The notes beneath the pieces are model-generated. The model was not told the DNA's origin and made no database searches. It worked only from the letters and a program-made list of their open reading frames with translations. A DNA stretch of 64,000 nt from Bathynomus jamesi. Its lineage: Eukaryota; Arthropoda; Malacostraca; Isopoda; Cirolanidae. Positions 20,553 through 31,943 of this stretch are shown here, piece by piece; positions within the stretch are counted from its first letter, which is position 1; the number at the start of each line of letters is the position of its first letter. A program made the position numbers and the translations under genes. The stretch covers positions 970,001 through 1,034,000 of the forward strand of contig JAJOZX010000880.1 of the NCBI GenBank assembly GCA_023014485.1, given 5' to 3'.

Positions 20553-22144
20553 CATGAAGACCAATTGATGACAGAACAATTTAAGGATACATTACAACAC
20601 AGAGACAATCAATACTATGTGGAGCTGCCTTGGAAAACACCTTGTCCAGAAATAATGGACAATTTGAAAGTACTGTAGCTAAGGCACATCTGTATAAAAA
20701 TTACAGAAAACTAAAAAATGACAATCTTTTAGAACAATACAACAACATATTCAAGGAACAAATAGAAAGGGGCTTCATTGAAGAAGTTACTGATGAACCC
20801 TTTAAAAAACGAGGTTGTCATTATTTAACACACAGGGGAGTTTACAGAGAAGACTCATCCACAACTAAACTAAGAGTAGTATACAACTGTAGTTTAAAAG
20901 ACACAAATTCTGTTAGTTTAAATGATTGTCTCATGGAAGGCCCAAACCTTGTCTCAGATCTTGTAAAAATTCTCCTTTGCTTCCGTTTAGACAATTATGC
21001 AGTACAAAGTGACATAGAAAAAGCATTCCTCTGTATAAATTTGAAGCTTGAGTATGATAAAAATCATCTCAGGTTTTTGTGGTTGAATGATCCACATGAC
21101 CTTAACAAAGGTTTCAAAACCTACAGATTTAAAGTAATTATTTTTGGAGCAAATTGCTCTCCAAGTATTCTTGCTTTAACAATTAGAAACCACCTAAACT
21201 TATTTCAAGAAGACTTAACAGTTCAGTTTTTAAAACAAAACTTTTATGTGGATAACCTCATTGGTTCCACTGTAACTGAAGAGGAATTGCTTGAAATTTA
21301 CCAAATGTCACAACCCATAATGAAGCAGGGAAATTTTGGATTGAGAGAATGGGTTTCTAATTCTCCTAAATTAAATGAACAAATAACAAAAGACAACAAT
21401 GGGAACATTGAACCAAACAATTACACGAAAACACTTGGAATGCTTTGGTTTTTAAAACAGAATTCTGAACACGATGACACTCTTTGCACAAAGAGTTATA
21501 ACTTAAATCCAAATGCCAATACAAAAAGACAAGTGCTTTCAGAATCATCCAAAATTTTTGACCCCATTGGATTATATTTACCAGCAACCATAAGATCCAA
21601 AATCCTTTTGCAAGACTTATGGAAAAAGAAAATTGATTGGGATAAACCACTTTCAGTGGAAGACCAACTTCATTGGAAAAAATTAGCCACAGACTTGAAC
21701 AAAGTTCAAGACATCTACGTACCAAGATGTGCTGGCTACAGATTGAAATCGCAAACACTACACATTTTTACAGATGCCAGCACACAAGCTTATGGGTGTT
21801 GTGCCTATTTAACAAGTGAAAATGAAAGTAACTTGGTTTATTCAAAGGCAAAAGTGGCACCCTTAAACCAAAAGAAAACTGTACCACAACTTGAATTATT
21901 AGCTGTCTCATTGGGAGTTAAAACAGCAAACTTTCTTTCACAAGTGTATAAAGAAGTTGACATAACAAACATTTACTTATGGACAGACAGTCAAATTTGT
22001 CTAACATGGGTGACCAACACAGATACAACTTCTTGCAAAAATATATTTGTGAAAAACAGACGAACAGAAATCAAAACTGCAAACACAAACCTTGGTATCA
22101 AATTTAGGTACATAAAAACAAAGGAGAATCCTGCAGACTTTTGA
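20553..22144 (+). pseudogene. pol: Outer BEL reverse transcriptase and RNase H
   Basis: After the MITE, Pol resumes (EDQLMTEQFKD, YYVELPWK) and shifts frame near 20665. The main frame from 20630 carries RT: LRVVYNCSLKD, YAVQSDIEKAFLCINL (first Asp), FKVIIFGANCSPSILAL, NFYVDNLIGS (YVDN). RNase H follows: IFTDASTQAYGCCAYL and LWTDSQICLTW. It ends at 22142 with ENPADF-stop, where the conserved ENPADxxTRG motif shows a one-base loss. The next frame starts at 22141. Two small breaks separate otherwise well-preserved domains. Confidence 0.88.
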
Positions 22145-23967
22145 CAAGAGGGCTCTCTTACAAGCTGTTGAAAACAAATAAAATCTGGTATGAAGGGCCC
22201 GAATGGCTAACATGTGAGGATCTTTGGCCAGCCAAAGTAGTTAACCTCACACTCAACTCTACAACAACTGAAAAGATCACTGAGGACAAACCTATATTTG
22301 ACTATCACCTTTATTCAGACCTAAACAAACTCTTGAGAATTACAGTCTATTGCTGCAAGTTTGTCAATAGCTACCTTCTCAAACACTGTCCTCAGAAAGC
22401 CTTTTCTAACTTAACAGAAACTGCAACAAAATACTGGCTCAAACAGATACAAGCTTCAGAATTTGACAAGGAGTTGAAGTATCTTAGGTCCAGTAACACA
22501 TTAAACAAAGGTATTCCTTCACTTGTCATGGATCTAAATCTGTACCTGGATACAGAGGGTCTGATAAGGTGTAAAGGAAGGCTTAACAAGTCAACTTTGA
22601 CTTACAACTCTAAGCACCCAATTCTTCTTCCAAGGAGAAATCACTTCACAAAACTCATCATCAGGGATACCCACAACAAAATACACCACATGGGAGTCCC
22701 ACAAACCCTGACAGAGCTGAGAAAGACTTACTGGCTACCAAAGGGTAGAACTGAAACAAAGAAAATTTTAAACACATGCATTCCTTGTAAACGTATCCAT
22801 TCACGACCCTTTAAGACCCCAAGCCCTCCAGACCTACCTGTGGAACGAGTAACATTTACTCGGCCATTTGAAACCACGGGTATTGACTACACTGGAGCGG
22901 TAAATGTGAGTTTTGGAGACAAAATGGATTCAAAGGAATACAAAGTGTACATTGTACTCTTCACCTGTGCTGCCACACGTGCCATATGTCTAGATATAGT
23001 AGAAGATCTGACAGCAGAAGCTTTTATTGCTGCTTTCAGACGATTTTGTGCACACAATTCTGTACCCAAAACTATATGGTCAGACAATGCCACATACTTC
23101 AAATCTGGTGAAAGAATTATTCATCAGATTTGTGACAGTGAAACAGTACAAACTCATTTAACCAAACACAACATAACCTGGAAGTACATTCCTGTTAATA
23201 CACCATGGTATGGTTCAATTTGGGAAAGAAACATACAAACTGTAAAGAACTGCCTTAAAAAGACTATTGGGACAAAACATTTACAACTTTTTGAACTCAT
23301 GACTATTCTGTCAGAAATTGAAAATGTTGTCAACAACAGACCATTAACTTATGTGGGAGATGGTATTAATGAGCCAGAACCTCTCACACCAAACCACCTA
23401 ATTAAGGGAGAAACAGTAAACATGTTACCAGAATCTGAACATAACAGTACAGAGGATCCAGATTGGGAAATAGGACACAAAGAACTCAACACAAAATACA
23501 AACATTTGACACAAATCAAGACTCAATTTATAACAAAATGGAGAGAAGAATACTTAACAAGTCTTAGAGAAAGACATAAACAATTAACAAAACAAAGTTG
23601 GAATGATTCAGTCAAAATTGGGGACATTGTGTTGATACATGACAAGACACCAAGACAACATTGGTCAATGTGAAAAGTCTTGGAACTCAAAACTGGTGAA
23701 GACGAAGTTACCAGGGTTGTAAAACTGAAAACAGCAACTGGTGAAACCACCAGAGATATCACATTACTATATCCTTTGGAGTGTGGGGCTAAATTAGAAC
23801 CATTACCCCAAAGGATGGATCAGGATACTATTGGGGAGGAATCTCTCAATGTGCCTGATGTAACTCAGACTAAACCAGACAGGCCTCAAAGAAAGACTGC
23901 TTTGAAAGCCAGAAAACTTTTACAGAAAAAATTAAGACTGGTGACTTATAAAACTTACACAAACTGA
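22141..23967 (+). pseudogene. pol: Outer BEL integrase and C-terminal domain, one stop
   Basis: The integrase has a zinc-binding region (HNKIHHMG, CIPCKRIHSRPF) and catalytic motifs GIDYTGAV, WSDNATYFKSG and WERNIQTVK, giving D, D and E. It is followed by LTPNHLIKG and the DUF5641-like tail KWREEYLTSLRERHKQ. A single in-frame TGA at 23671-23673 interrupts the conserved tail after RQHWSM. The same frame continues to 23967 (VLELKTGEDEVTRVV, ITLLYPLE). The position normally holds Trp, so TGG to TGA is the likely change. Confidence 0.9.
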
Positions 23968-24207
23968 GCAAAGTTAAAATGCTTAATAACTTTACTTTAA
24001 TCCCATAAATTTCCTATACCTAAAAGGAGTCAAACTGATTGACATAACTTTAACTAAACTTGAGAAGTTGGCCTCTTGAACTTTCATTTGAATAGGTCTT
24101 GAGTAACACTTCTCTTCCTAAATTTCTACTTCATTCTTTTGATCCATTTTTTACAGGTTTTACACAGTTTGTCAAAAAATTTTGATCTATAACATACAAA
24201 TTTTTCT

Positions 24208-24223
24208 CCGGCCCCCCCCAGTA
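24208..24223 (+). promoter_or_regulatory. Outer BEL 3' LTR-proximal C-rich tract
   Basis: CTCCGGCCCCCCCCAGTA precedes the 3' LTR where a polypurine tract is expected, but this is pyrimidine-rich on the plus strand. The plus-strand primer is therefore unclear. Confidence 0.35.
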
Positions 24224-25017
24224 TATGGAAAAACTATACGCGCTCACAACATGGTATCATATGTGGTACATTTATTTCATAATTAAATATAAATTATTAA
24301 TTAATTGAATTAAATATCTATACAAAATTGCCTCGGGATTGGCGACATAGCCTATTGGGAATGAAATAATTGAATTGCCATACGTACAAGGAACCTGTAT
24401 GTATGAATCAGCCCCACATAGCAACAAGAAAACCCAATTTATTGTTTAGTCTACCAAAAGGTAGTAGACACAACAAATCTTGCTAGATCGGCAAATAATA
24501 ATGAAAATACAAGCGAACCAAGGAACGGCTCTCAGGGCTGTTTATTTCCAAGCAAACGCTTTAAACTGGGAAAACGTGTCTAAATTTTCCCTCAAGTCCT
24601 GAGTGAATTCCTTATAAAATAAAACCTAATGATTATAAAAGGATAGGCCTATTCCTTCAGGGGTTTATATAGTGACTGCCTATATTAATTACCTTAAGTA
24701 AATTCGCCGCGTAACCCCATCGTGGCGACCCAACACCGAAAATGACCGTCACGCCCTACATCGAACAAACAAAGACCCAGCAAAAATAAGGTGAGCAACT
24801 TCAGTTTTTATTAACATAAGGCTTTCCCAACTCCCGATGCTAGAATTACCGTAATCAATATAAATATAAAGAGGTCCTTTAAAGACCTACATATTTATAA
24901 CTCTCTAACGAAAAAGCATAGGGCTTTTGTCGATAACCCTCCACTGAAATCTGTTGGAAATTTCCAACGGATGAGGGCACAGGCAATCAACCCATAGCCC
25001 TATAAAGTTTTTTCATA
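24224..25017 (+). repeat. Outer BEL 3' LTR
   Basis: It runs from TATGGAAAAACTATACG to GTTTTTTCATA and is followed by GGACG. It is about 120 bases shorter than the 5' LTR if the latter ends at 9489. The missing part lies between two CTATA-AGTTTT direct repeats, consistent with a deletion between them. Confidence 0.9.
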
Positions 25018-25022
25018 GGACG

Positions 25023-26496
25023 CTTCCTCTTCAGCAATCGGAGCCACCCTCACCCAGAACGGCCGCCCGGTGGCGTTCTTTTCTCGCGCTCTGAATAACA
25101 CAGAACGTCGCCATCACATCGTTGAAAAGGAGGCATACGCTGTAATCGAATCCATTCGCAAGTGGAAGCACTTCTTAGCTTATCGACACTTTACTGTCGT
25201 CACCGACCAGCGGAGCGTATCTTTCATGTTCGATGGAAGAGCTAGTGGTCGTATTAAGAACGATAAGATTCTCCGTTGGCGTGTAGAACTAGCCGGCTAC
25301 TCATTCACAATAAAATACAGACCGGGCCCCGAGAACCGAGCCGCAGACGCATTGTCGCGATCCTTTTGCGCTGCTACTCCAAGAATATCCCTCGCCCAGC
25401 TGCATGTTAGTCTGATACACCCAGGAGTCCGCCGAATGACTCATTTTGTGAGAGCTAGGAACCTACCATTCTCAGTGGATGACATCAAACGAGTTACGTC
25501 GGAATGCCAAACATGCGCTAAATGTAAGCCACAGTACTATAAACCAGAAGTTAGTCACTTAATACGGGCCATGTCCCCGTTTGACCGACTTAACATCGAC
25601 TTTAAAGGCCCGCTTCCGAGCGCAACTTCGCGACCTTACATCCTAACAGTAATCGACGAGTATTCACGCTTTCCTTTTGCCTTCCCGTGCCGTGATACGA
25701 ACACGTCAACCGTTATCGCCCGTCTCACCGAGTTATTTTCTACCTTCGGAACTCCCTCTTATATCCACACAGATCGAGGGACATCGTTTATGTCTTCGGA
25801 ACTAAAACTGTTCCTAACTAAACATGGTATCGCGACTAGTCGCACAACGCCGTATCACCCCCAAGGAAACGGGCAATGCGAACGTTACAATGGAATCATC
25901 ATGAACACCATCAAACTAGCCATAGAAGATCGCGGGTTGCCGATGTCGCAATGGGAGTCCGTCCTACCAGACGCGCTGCACTCGATTAGATCGCTGCTGT
26001 GTACGGCCACGAACGAAACTCCTCACGAGCGTCTATTCACGCACCCGCGGCGTACTTCTACCGGTTCTGCACTACCGACGTGGCTGTCTTCTCCGGGAAC
26101 TGTACTCCTTCGCCAATTCATTCGCCGATCCAAGAACGACCCCTCGTCGAGGAAGTTGAGTTAATTGAGGCAAACCCCAACTACGCGTTTATACGGCATC
26201 CGAATGGGAGAGAAGATACCGTATCCATCAGGGACCTGGCACCGGCGGGACGTAGCAATACGGATGACACGAATCACTATGAACCCCCCGTACCCAGTCC
26301 GCCAATCAATTCCACCCCGCTAACGGACGACTCAGAACCCGCTGAGATCCGCCGACACACGGTCCCAACAGCTCCCGTCGAAGCGACTCCAGTCGAAGTC
26401 GAGAGAGGCCCACCTGTGTCAGTAACCTCCGAGACGAGTCCCCCTCTGAGAAGAAGCACTCGAATCAGATATCCAGCTCAACGCCTAAACTTGTAG
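25023..26496 (+). pseudogene. pol: Ty3/gypsy RNase H and integrase, 3' part of the split pol
   Basis: It restarts at the RNase H motif broken at 8573 and gives AIGATLTQNGRPVAFFSRAL, EKEAYAVIESIRKW, FTVVTDQRSVSFMF and NRAADALSR. The integrase zinc finger (HPGVRRMTHF, CQTCAKC) and core motifs NIDFKGPLPS, YIHTDRGTSFMS and GNGQCERYNG give the DDE set. A frame change near 26140 moves the C-terminal domain (VELIEANPNYAFIRHP, VSIRDLAP, RRSTRIRYPAQRLNL) to a second frame ending at 26496. There is no chromodomain or envelope. Confidence 0.92.
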
Positions 26497-26554
26497 ACTC
26501 TTCTTTCTTCCAAAATATCTTGAACTTGTCGTTTTGTTTCTTACCGTGCAATGT

Positions 26555-26798
26555 ATCACGTATTATAAAAGAAGAGAGGAATGTAATGAGTCTTTACTAA
26601 TTATTGTTTTCTGTGTAACAAGTCTTTACTAATTATTGTTTCTGTGTAACAAGTCTTTACTAATTATTGTTTTCTGTGATCACGTATTATAAAAGAAGAG
26701 AGGAATGTAATGAGTCTTTACTAATTATTGTTTTCTGTGTAACAAGTCTTTACTAATTATTGTTTTCTGTGATCACGTATTATAAAAGAAGAGAGGAA
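26555..26798 (+). repeat. Tandem duplication of polypurine tract plus LTR start
   Basis: The block ATCACGTATTATAAAAGAAGAGAGGAA plus TGTAATGAG...TTTTCTGTG occurs starting at 26555, 26679 and 26772. Each copy carries a purine tract (AAAAGAAGAGAGGAA) next to an LTR start. Only the last runs into a complete LTR. The first copy also has one extra AGTCTTTACTAATTATTG unit. Confidence 0.9.
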
Positions 26799-26950
26799 TG
26801 TAATGAGTCTTTACTAATTATTGTTTTCTGTGTAACAAGTCTTTACTAATTATTGTTTTCTGTGTTTCAGATCTATGCTATGTTTATGTTGAATAAAGCC
26901 TCAAATTGGCCTTTACTTTATCTTTAGCCCGCTAAAAACGCGGCACCACA
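26799..26950 (+). repeat. Ty3/gypsy 3' LTR (complete copy)
   Basis: It runs TGTAATGAG to CGGCACCACA, 152 bp, followed by AGTTA. It matches 6160-6312. Confidence 0.93.
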
Positions 26951-26963
26951 AGTTATTAGATTA

Positions 26964-29516
26964 CACTAGGCAACAAAGATTTTGTTACAGAAGACCAAAT
27001 AGGTGCTTCTAGCTAATTTCGGTATGCTGATTTCAAATCTATAATTAGATTTTTTCTATCACGTCTAGATTTTGTGTAAAATGCAAATCACTTTTAGTAA
27101 AATTTTCTACCACGTCCAGATTTTGGTTTTAATCGGCTTAATGCCAGTAATATGAAACTTGCTTTTCAAGGTTTAAAGCAATTTTTTTTGCCAACTATAT
27201 ACAAATTCGAACAATTTTGATAAATAAAATTTATCCCGAGTTGGCAACACTGAGTCAAGAGCATAGTAACGGGCAACGGCCCAACGGTCAGTCGCTACGT
27301 GACAGTCAAGCAGAACGGTTGTTGAAGCTCTCTGCTGATGAGCAAGTGACAGGTTGTGGTGACGTGTGTTTTTATAGCATTTGTTTTGTACTACGGTGTG
27401 TATTTCTTTTTATTTTGCACATCGTAAAATTACTTTCTACGTTTTTTCAGATATTGTATGGTAATTCAAAATGGCATCAAATAGACGTGCTTGTGTAAAT
27501 CACCCAGACAACTTCTGCTTTGTCTGTGGACAATATACACCTAAGCCACAACGTAGAAACATAACAAACAAAGATTAAACTTGCCTACAAGTGTTATTTT
27601 GACTGTAAGTTAGGAGACCAACAGAGGGACTGGGCACCACATATTTGCTGTGCACAGTGCAATGCAATGTTAATAGCTTGGATGAATGGTAAAAGAAAAG
27701 CTATGCCGTTCTCAGTCCCCATGGTTTGGCGTGAGCCGAAAAATCACTTCAATGATTGTTATTTTTGTTGACAAAGATTGCTGGTTTCACAAAGAAAAAC
27801 AAATCAAAGATCACGTACCCAAACTGCGAATCAGCAATGAAACCAGTACCACATGATGAAACAAATCCCCACCAGTTCCACAGCAACGATAACAGACAGC
27901 AGTTCATCTGAAGATTCTGCTAGTGATATAGAAACAGGGAAAGATGGCATATATGTTCCAGATGCAAATATTTCCCCACATTTGTTAAGTCAAGCGGAGT
28001 TAAATGACTTAGTGCGCGATTTGGAATTACCAAAAGAAAAGGCAGAGTTGCTTGGTTCAAGACTTCAAGAATTTAATCTTCTCCAACCAACCCCAAAGTT
28101 TCCCATTTCCGCCATCGCCATTTGCAGTTTTCATCATTTTACTTACAGGAAGAAAACGTTTGTTTCTGCCACGATATCAGTGGTCTGATGCAAAGGATTG
28201 GCTGTCGCTATGATCCAAAAGAATGGAGACTGTTCATTGACTCTAGTAAAGCTAGCCTTAAAGCTGTATTACTGCACAACGGCAATGAAAAACCTTCAAT
28301 ACCTGTAGCACATGCCACTGGCCTTAATGAGACTTATGAATCGATGAAACTGCTGCTAAGACTCATCAAATATAAGGACCACACATGGAATATTTGTGGC
28401 GACCTTAAAGTTGTATCATTACTTCTTGGGTTACAGTTGGGCTACACAAAGCATATGTGCTTTTTTGTCTATGGAACAGCAGAGATGACAAGAACCACTA
28501 CAAAAAACATGATTGGCCATCTAGAACTGAACATGTTGTTGGTAAATACAATGTGAAACACCCAGCACTTATTGACCCTCAGAAAGTACATCTTCCACCA
28601 CTTCACATTAAACTTGGCCTTATGAAAAATTTCGTGAAGGGTATGGATCATCAAGGTAGTGGTTTCCAATATTTAAAGGATAATTCAAAGGAATATGACA
28701 GATGCTAAGCTAGAAGCTGGAGTTTCACTGGACCACAGATCCGCAGTGTCATCCACGACTCATCGTTTCCATCTAACCTAAATGAGAATGAACTAGGAGC
28801 ATGGACATCTTTCGTTGAAGTTGTCAAAATTTTCTGGAAACCACAAAGCTGAAAACCACCGTAAACTCGTAGAAAACATGCTTAAATCTTATGAAATAAT
28901 GGGATGCAGAATGTCTTTGAAATTCATTTTTACATTCTCATCTTGACTTCTTCCCGGCCAACCTTGGGGCTGTAAGTGACGAGCATGGTGAGCGCTTCCA
29001 CCAACAGATCTCAGTTATGGAAAAACAGATACCAAGGTAATTTCAACCCAAATATGATGGGAGATTATTGTTGGTTCCTGCAGAAGGAGAGCTCGTCATC
29101 CTACAAGCGACAAAGGAAGAGGACACACCAAAGTTTCACTTAAGAACAGGAATTTGCCTTTCAGTAGTAACAACAAATACTAACGCGCTTTGGGTGGATG
29201 GTTGGGCGCAGGGGTGGTAACTCCGCCAGCGGAATTCCGCTGTCTGTCTTAAGCCAGAATAAAGGAGGAAAGGACATCCCTGTTCACTAATTAGTTAAGT
29301 ATGCTTAACAAAACGTGGCACGGAAAGTAGCTTAGACGGCTTTCGTAATAGAAGGGTGAGAAAAAAAATGAAAAATAGGGGTTTTCGGTTACACAAAAAT
29401 CTGGACGTGATAGAGAAATTTTGATATCAGATCTCAAATCAGCATCACCGCTTTAGTAGGAATCAGTAGTTCACGTGTCTGTAACAAAAAAAAAAGTTGA
29501 AATTTGTTGCCTAGTG
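26964..29516 (+). mobile_element. DNA transposon with CACTA ends and TTA target duplication
   Basis: The ends are CACTAGGCAACAAA and TTTGTTGCCTAGTG, flanked by TTA at 26961-26963 and 29517-29519. A second inverted block lies further in: CTATCACGTCTAGATTTTGT near 27057 against ACAAAAATCTGGACGTGATAG near 29392. The 3-bp duplication and CACTA termini suggest the CMC (CACTA-Mirage-Chapaev) superfamily, which is inference. It carries a decayed transposase-like gene. Confidence 0.82.
27471..29143 (+). pseudogene. Putative DDE transposase of the CACTA-ended element, frameshifted
   Basis: The start MASNRRACVNHPDNFCFVCG at 27471 gives a Cys-rich N-terminus continued by WAPHICCAQCNAML, FSVPMVWREPKNHF and CYFC. 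An acidic Ser-rich linker leads into LLSQAELNDLVRDLELPKEK and AELLGSRLQEFNLL. Next come FIDSSKASLKAVLLHNGN, WNICGDLKVVSLLLGLQLGY, LPPLHIKLGLMKNFVKGM and GAVSDEHGERFHQ. The D of FIDSS, D of CGDLK and E of HGERFH could be the catalytic triad (inference). I know this family as uncharacterised arthropod proteins. At least six frame changes or stops (for example after NITNKD and near 27770, 28110, 28480 and 29030) make this copy dead. Confidence 0.75.
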
Positions 29517-29519
29517 TTA

Positions 29520-29877
29520 TCAACCCAGACAAGCAGAGACAATTAATTATCAATACCACTGCATTAACACTAATTCAATATAGTATGGTATAACGCTAGC
29601 TATTATAATTGATATCATTATTTAATAAGCAGTAAGCATTAACAACATATTAAATATACATGATACTACACTGGACATTGTAAAATTGTTGAACTTGACT
29701 AAGCCAATAAGCATTAGTACTAATTCAATATAGAATAGTACTGTAGTTGTTGATGTATTATTATAACATCACGACGATGCATTTACCGCGTATTATAACA
29801 TCACGACGATGTATTTATAAACACTTGAACATCACTATGATACCACATTGTCAAAAATTACTGGACACTGGTAAAAG
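29520..29877. other. Unassigned AT-rich DNA with small duplications
   Basis: No gene is seen. Two tandem-like duplications are visible: CACTAATTCAATATAGTATG / TACTAATTCAATATAGAATA, and TATAACATCACGACGATG occurring twice around 29761-29812. Confidence 0.5.
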
Positions 29878-30230
29878 CAGTGATGGGCATTGATACATGA
29901 AAATCGCTAAAGCGATACCGACACAGCGATACAAGAAGAACGTCTTAGGCGATACCGATACGCCGATACTTTCTAGATGTCTTAAGCGATACCGATACAT
30001 GCATCGCCGGTACATTTTTATAATTATCCATTTAATATGTAGGTATTAGATATTATTGTTTATACTAGTAATTTGTACGCACTGTAAGTAAAATCAATGA
30101 CATTTTAATGGGTTTTATAGATGTAAATAAAAACAATTGCTTTATTTAATGAAAGTATGTTTTAATTTTGTAGGATACATGAATGACTGAAAATATTACA
30201 CTAACAATTAAAAGTAATTACTATTACCCT

Positions 30231-30575
30231 TCAAAAATACCAGCTGGCTAAACATCTGGTCAGACAGTCTATTCCTTTTTGGAGCGTGACCAGCCAAACT
30301 AACAACTGTTCTACAGGAGCAGAGGATGGTAGTGGTGTGTTATACTTCAGGAAGACCCGTAGAATTCCTGGGTACTGCCTCAGAGATTGGAGAGAATGAC
30401 TTCCGTCACCCAGATACTGTAAAACTTCCATCTCAGTGGAATCTTGGGTTGCAGAGACATTAGTGGAAGCAGACTCATAACAGAAGAAATCATCTGCACT
30501 TCCGTCAGATGCAGCATCACTTAGTTGTTGCTGGGGGGTCTGCTCGCTGAGGCTCTTAACAGTATTAACCAACAT
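30231..30575 (-). pseudogene. hAT transposase C-terminal fragment
   Basis: A 114-codon frame includes EVLQYLGDGSHSLQSLRQYP followed by ILRVFLKYNTPLPSSAPVEQ, which resembles the hAT dimerisation region where the conserved sequence would continue to ERxFS. It ends abruptly after VEQLLVW with unrelated residues. It sits just inside the left terminus of the hAT element and lines up with the N-terminal piece at 30629-31072, so an internal deletion joins the two. Confidence 0.7.
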
Positions 30576-30628
30576 TTCTTGGACCCTCTTTTTGACAATG
30601 TAGTATTAAATTTGCCTTTTATTGTCAT

Positions 30629-31072
30629 CTACTTTAACTTGAACAGAGGATTTGAAGACGATGCCAGTATTGCTGCTTTACACTCATGCGACGCATCAAG
30701 GCACAGAAACTTTTCAAACCGCTTAGTGAACCCTACTGTGACTGCATTGAGAAGTGGCTGACTTACCGAAACATGAGTCTTCAAATTGCAACACGAAGAC
30801 GGGTCAGCACTAATGAATGCACCAGGTTTTGAAGGGCACAAGAGACACAAGCAAGATAATTTAAGTCGCTCATCAAAATTCGCAATCTTAAAATATTTAC
30901 CGCAAGTTATTAGGACTGATTTTGACCAGTTGGTATCTTTAATTTTATGGAAATGATTTTCTGTCGCGTCATTTTCATTAGGTTGTTCCTTTTGTGGCTC
31001 ACTCCCTGACGCGTTATTATTACTATTAATATCTTCACTCATTATCGCACAACTACTCGGCGTGACATCCAC
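30629..31072 (-). pseudogene. hAT transposase N-terminal BED zinc-finger fragment
   Basis: A 147-codon frame starting MDVTPSSCAIMSEDINS. A polar N-terminal region precedes a BED-like block: KYFKIANFDERLKLSCLCLL with the Cys pair, then SSCCNLKTHVSV with the His position. The finger normally binds the transposon ends. The rest of the transposase is replaced by a short tail and then the C-terminal fragment. The frame itself is open. Confidence 0.68.
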
Positions 31073-31368
31073 TTAATGAGTGACTGATTGATAAGAAATG
31101 CCTCGGGGGACCAAGAGGAATCGCTGCGTTACAAGTATGAACCTGTTTAAACTCAACACCGAGTGGGCGTGGCCAATAGTGTTGCAACACCAATGAGCGT
31201 TTCTATATTATATGAGCGTTTCTATATTATGAGCGTTTCTATATTATGGTTAATTAATCTCAATAACACAAGTACAAACGTATTTAAACGTTGCGCCGTA
31301 CTGTGTGACGTGACCAGTAGAGTAGTACTGTCATTAAATAAATATTTAATAATAATATTATTTATGTA

Positions 31369-31943
31369 CAGGGCTATTCAAAATGATTCATCCGATTTCA
31401 ACTGAGAATACGTCCGTACCTATCAACCGTGCATCAACTGGGCATACACCACATGAAAGAGGAAATCTCCGAGTTTTACAAGATCATCGCGAGAGGGCTC
31501 CAAAGTCACGCCTTGGCCTAGCCTAGCAACAAACAGTCAGTGTGAAAATGGCGTCCGCACAGCAGAAGGCGTTTTGTGTGTTGCAGTTTTCGAGCTGGCC
31601 CCCTAGGTCGCCGGATCTTACACCGTGCGACTTCTTCCTTTGGGGGTACGTTAAGGATATTGTGTACGTGCCACCGTTGCCCACATCTTTGGATGAGCTC
31701 CGAACTCGCATTGTTACTGCCGTAGAGTCAGTGACAACGGACATGCTGGAGCGAGTATGGGAGGAATTCGACTATCATGTCGACGTTGCTCGTGTAACTA
31801 GGGGAAGTCACATAGAGCATTTATGAGGTGAGAAACAAAATTTGGACAGTCTTTCTTTTGGTTGATGTATCACAAATCACTGTATTTGTAACATTAAAAA
31901 ATATTCTCATTTGAAATCAGGTGAACCATTTTTAATAGCCCTG
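31369..31943 (+). mobile_element. Internally deleted mariner-like element
   Basis: The ends CAGGGCTATTCAAAATGATTC and GAACCATTTTTAATAGCCCTG are flanked by TA on both sides (31367-31368, 31944-31945). The 575-bp element is inserted in the hAT element. It carries a fused transposase remnant. Confidence 0.88.
31548..31826 (+). CDS. Fused N- and C-terminal mariner transposase remnant
   Basis: An open frame of about 92 codons. MASAQQKAFCVLQFSS resembles the N-terminal DUF4817-like helix of one mariner/IS630 group. It is joined in frame to WPPRSPDLTPCDFFLWGYVK, the region around the third catalytic Asp, and to the usual C-terminal helix (IEHL-stop). The DNA-binding helix-turn-helix and the first two catalytic acids are deleted, so it cannot be a transposase. 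The deletion keeps the frame, so a small protein could be made. Confidence 0.8.
   Translation: MASAQQKAFCVLQFSSWPPRSPDLTPCDFFLWGYVKDIVYVPPLPTSLDELRTRIVTAVESVTTDMLERVWEEFDYHVDVARVTRGSHIEHL

Larger units (their letters stand above)
8574..25017 (+). mobile_element. Outer BEL/Pao LTR retrotransposon, inserted in gypsy pol
   Basis: The target duplication GGACG is at 8569-8573 and 25018-25022. The LTRs start TATGGAAAAA and the 3' LTR ends TTTTTTCATA. The internal order is 5' leader, gag (split), protease, RT-RNase H and integrase on the plus strand. A second BEL element (10090-18077) and a hAT MITE (20185-20544) interrupt it. Without them the element would be about 8.1 kb. Confidence 0.93.
6160..26950 (+). 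mobile_element. Ty3/gypsy LTR retrotransposon, host of nested insertions
   Basis: Short LTRs of about 153 bp bound this element (TGTAATGAG...CGGCACCACA) with the 5-bp target duplication AGTTA at 6155-6159 and 26951-26955. Gag, protease and reverse transcriptase lie at 6395-8573. RNase H and integrase resume at 25023, because a BEL element landed in the RNase H coding region. Without the inserts the element would be about 4.3 kb. No envelope frame is present. Confidence 0.93.

Noticed and set aside
20142..20678. Arg/Ala/Cys-rich open frames over the GC-rich block
   Set aside because: They are translations of the repeated TTGCGGCGCAAC words of a MITE and follow no known protein pattern.
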